Assembly: GCA_023055505.1 (NCBI GenBank)
Contig: JALIRH010000001.1
Location: 92,596,530 to 92,660,529 of the forward strand
Direction of reading: 5' to 3'
Length of the DNA stretch: 64,000 nucleotides
DNA from: Callipepla californica brunnescens
Lineage: Eukaryota > Chordata > Aves > Galliformes > Odontophoridae
Position numbers and translations under genes: made by a program. Position 1 is the stretch's first letter, and the number at the start of each line of letters is the position of its first letter. The notes beneath the pieces were generated by a model. The model was given only the letters and a program-made list of their open reading frames with translations, ran no database searches and was not told where the DNA came from. Positions 63,093 to 64,000 of this stretch are shown in pieces.

Positions 63093-64000
63093 CTTAATAT
63101 TCTGAAGCAATGAAGTATTCTGAAATTAAGTCTAGATTCATTCCTCACACCTCTTACTTAAATTATCTTAATTAATTTGTGCATGGAACAGGAGCTAAGT
63201 TTCTCACTGTGTTAGAATAAGCTTCGAAGAAGTATTTTGTTGCCATTTTTGTCTGCTTTTCTATTTCAAATATGCTCTGAATATTCTCAATGGCAACAGC
63301 AAGGTTAGTGGGTTACTTTTATTACTGTTTGGTGTCATGAGGAAGAAGGATCAAAACAGATTCACATAGGGAAAAATTAATTAAAACTGTGAAATATAAA
63401 GGTTTGAATTTGTCGATTTGTAGAAGCCAAGTACATAGCTCTAACAGGAACTACAGTTAAATAATGAGTAGTAACAATCGGCTCTAATGGTCTTGACAGG
63501 ATTTTATAGAACTGCAACCTCTTTGGACCTGATTTGCGAGGGCATGCAGGGATGCACATACACACACAGACACAGGTATTGCACATACACAATAATAAGG
63601 GCAGGACAGCTGATCATTAAATACTACAGATGATAGGAAGTTTTTAGCATTTAATAAGACACAGCTACATAGGTACATTAAAATAAAATGCTACTGTTTA
63701 TCATACATACTTCAAATATCTTTGCTTCTCAAAAGAAGAAAAAACATGTAAGATATTAAGTCAATTTTAAGGAAAATATGGAAAATTAACTTCAATGCTT
63801 TTTATGATACTCAAAACATCTATACTTGTTGTACTCAGAAATGTGTATGTCCTATACTGAAAAGAGTTCTTGTGCTAAAATTACAGTAAAAATAACAGAA
63901 TACATGTTGTGCTGTGACCTTACACATTCAGCAGAAGTTAAATAAATGGATTTTGTACCTCATGAAATTTTTGTCTTTATCTTGAAAATTTTATTTCTAT
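63093..64000. other. AT-rich DNA, no gene seen
   Basis: Includes a short CA-rich stretch at about 63558-63592. Frames of 64-71 codons there are driven by the CA repeat and are not genes. Confidence 0.55.

Noticed and set aside
1..64000. CRISPR array, tRNA or rRNA genes, prokaryotic operons
   Set aside because: No regularly spaced repeats with unique spacers, no tRNA-like A/B box pairs noticed, and the sequence is clearly a vertebrate nuclear genome.

Overview
The window is AT-rich (roughly one third G+C by eye) vertebrate nuclear DNA, almost certainly from a bird and most likely a galliform such as chicken. The diagnostic content is a dense set of CR1 LINE fragments on both strands, many ending in the CR1 3' tail resembling 'ttccaacc...attctgtgattctgtg'; a mariner MITE of the chicken Galluhop/Mariner1_GG type; and several avian endogenous-retrovirus (ERV) long terminal repeats. 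I found no intact protein-coding gene, tRNA, rRNA or CRISPR array. Nearly all open reading frames are short shadows of retroelements or of random AT-rich sequence, so the window reads as a gene desert or part of a very large intron.

Layout. 1-6.2 kb: AT-rich, with one degraded coding relic (2.04-2.62 kb) of unknown origin. 6.2-13.5 kb: an internally deleted mariner with both terminal repeats, a solo ERV LTR (family A), a CR1 tail, a second mariner fragment and another CR1 tail. 15.2-18.8 kb: a CR1 tail, then three different ERV LTRs in a row, all on the minus strand. 18.8-23.4 kb: plain AT-rich DNA. 23.4-25.9 kb: four CR1 pieces plus an LTR-like block. 28.4-32.9 kb: two more family A LTRs flanking a CR1 reverse-transcriptase fragment. 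34.0-35.2 kb: two minus-strand CR1 pieces. 36.1-39.0 kb: three LTRs of other families. 40.9-44.0 kb: an internally deleted CR1 carrying the endonuclease-to-linker part of ORF2, then a fifth family A LTR split by a younger CR1. 44.0-51.2 kb: about 7 kb with no transposon I can recognise. 51.2-53.6 kb: a CR1 endonuclease segment, an unclassified block with a 110-bp tandem repeat, and a CR1 reverse-transcriptase end. 53.6-64 kb: AT-rich DNA with one CR1 piece, long poly-A tracts, an area of coding-like frames with a terminal-exon-like segment at 61.1-62.3 kb, and a third mariner fragment.

There are no operons or pathways here. The relationships are those of a transposon graveyard: nesting gives relative ages (family A LTR older than the CR1 inside it), LTRs bring ready-made promoters and polyadenylation signals, and at least two, possibly three, CR1 copies lack the same reverse-transcriptase core. 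Family assignments rest on recognition of consensus features by eye, without database searches; element boundaries are approximate to about 5-20 bp unless terminal dinucleotides are stated.
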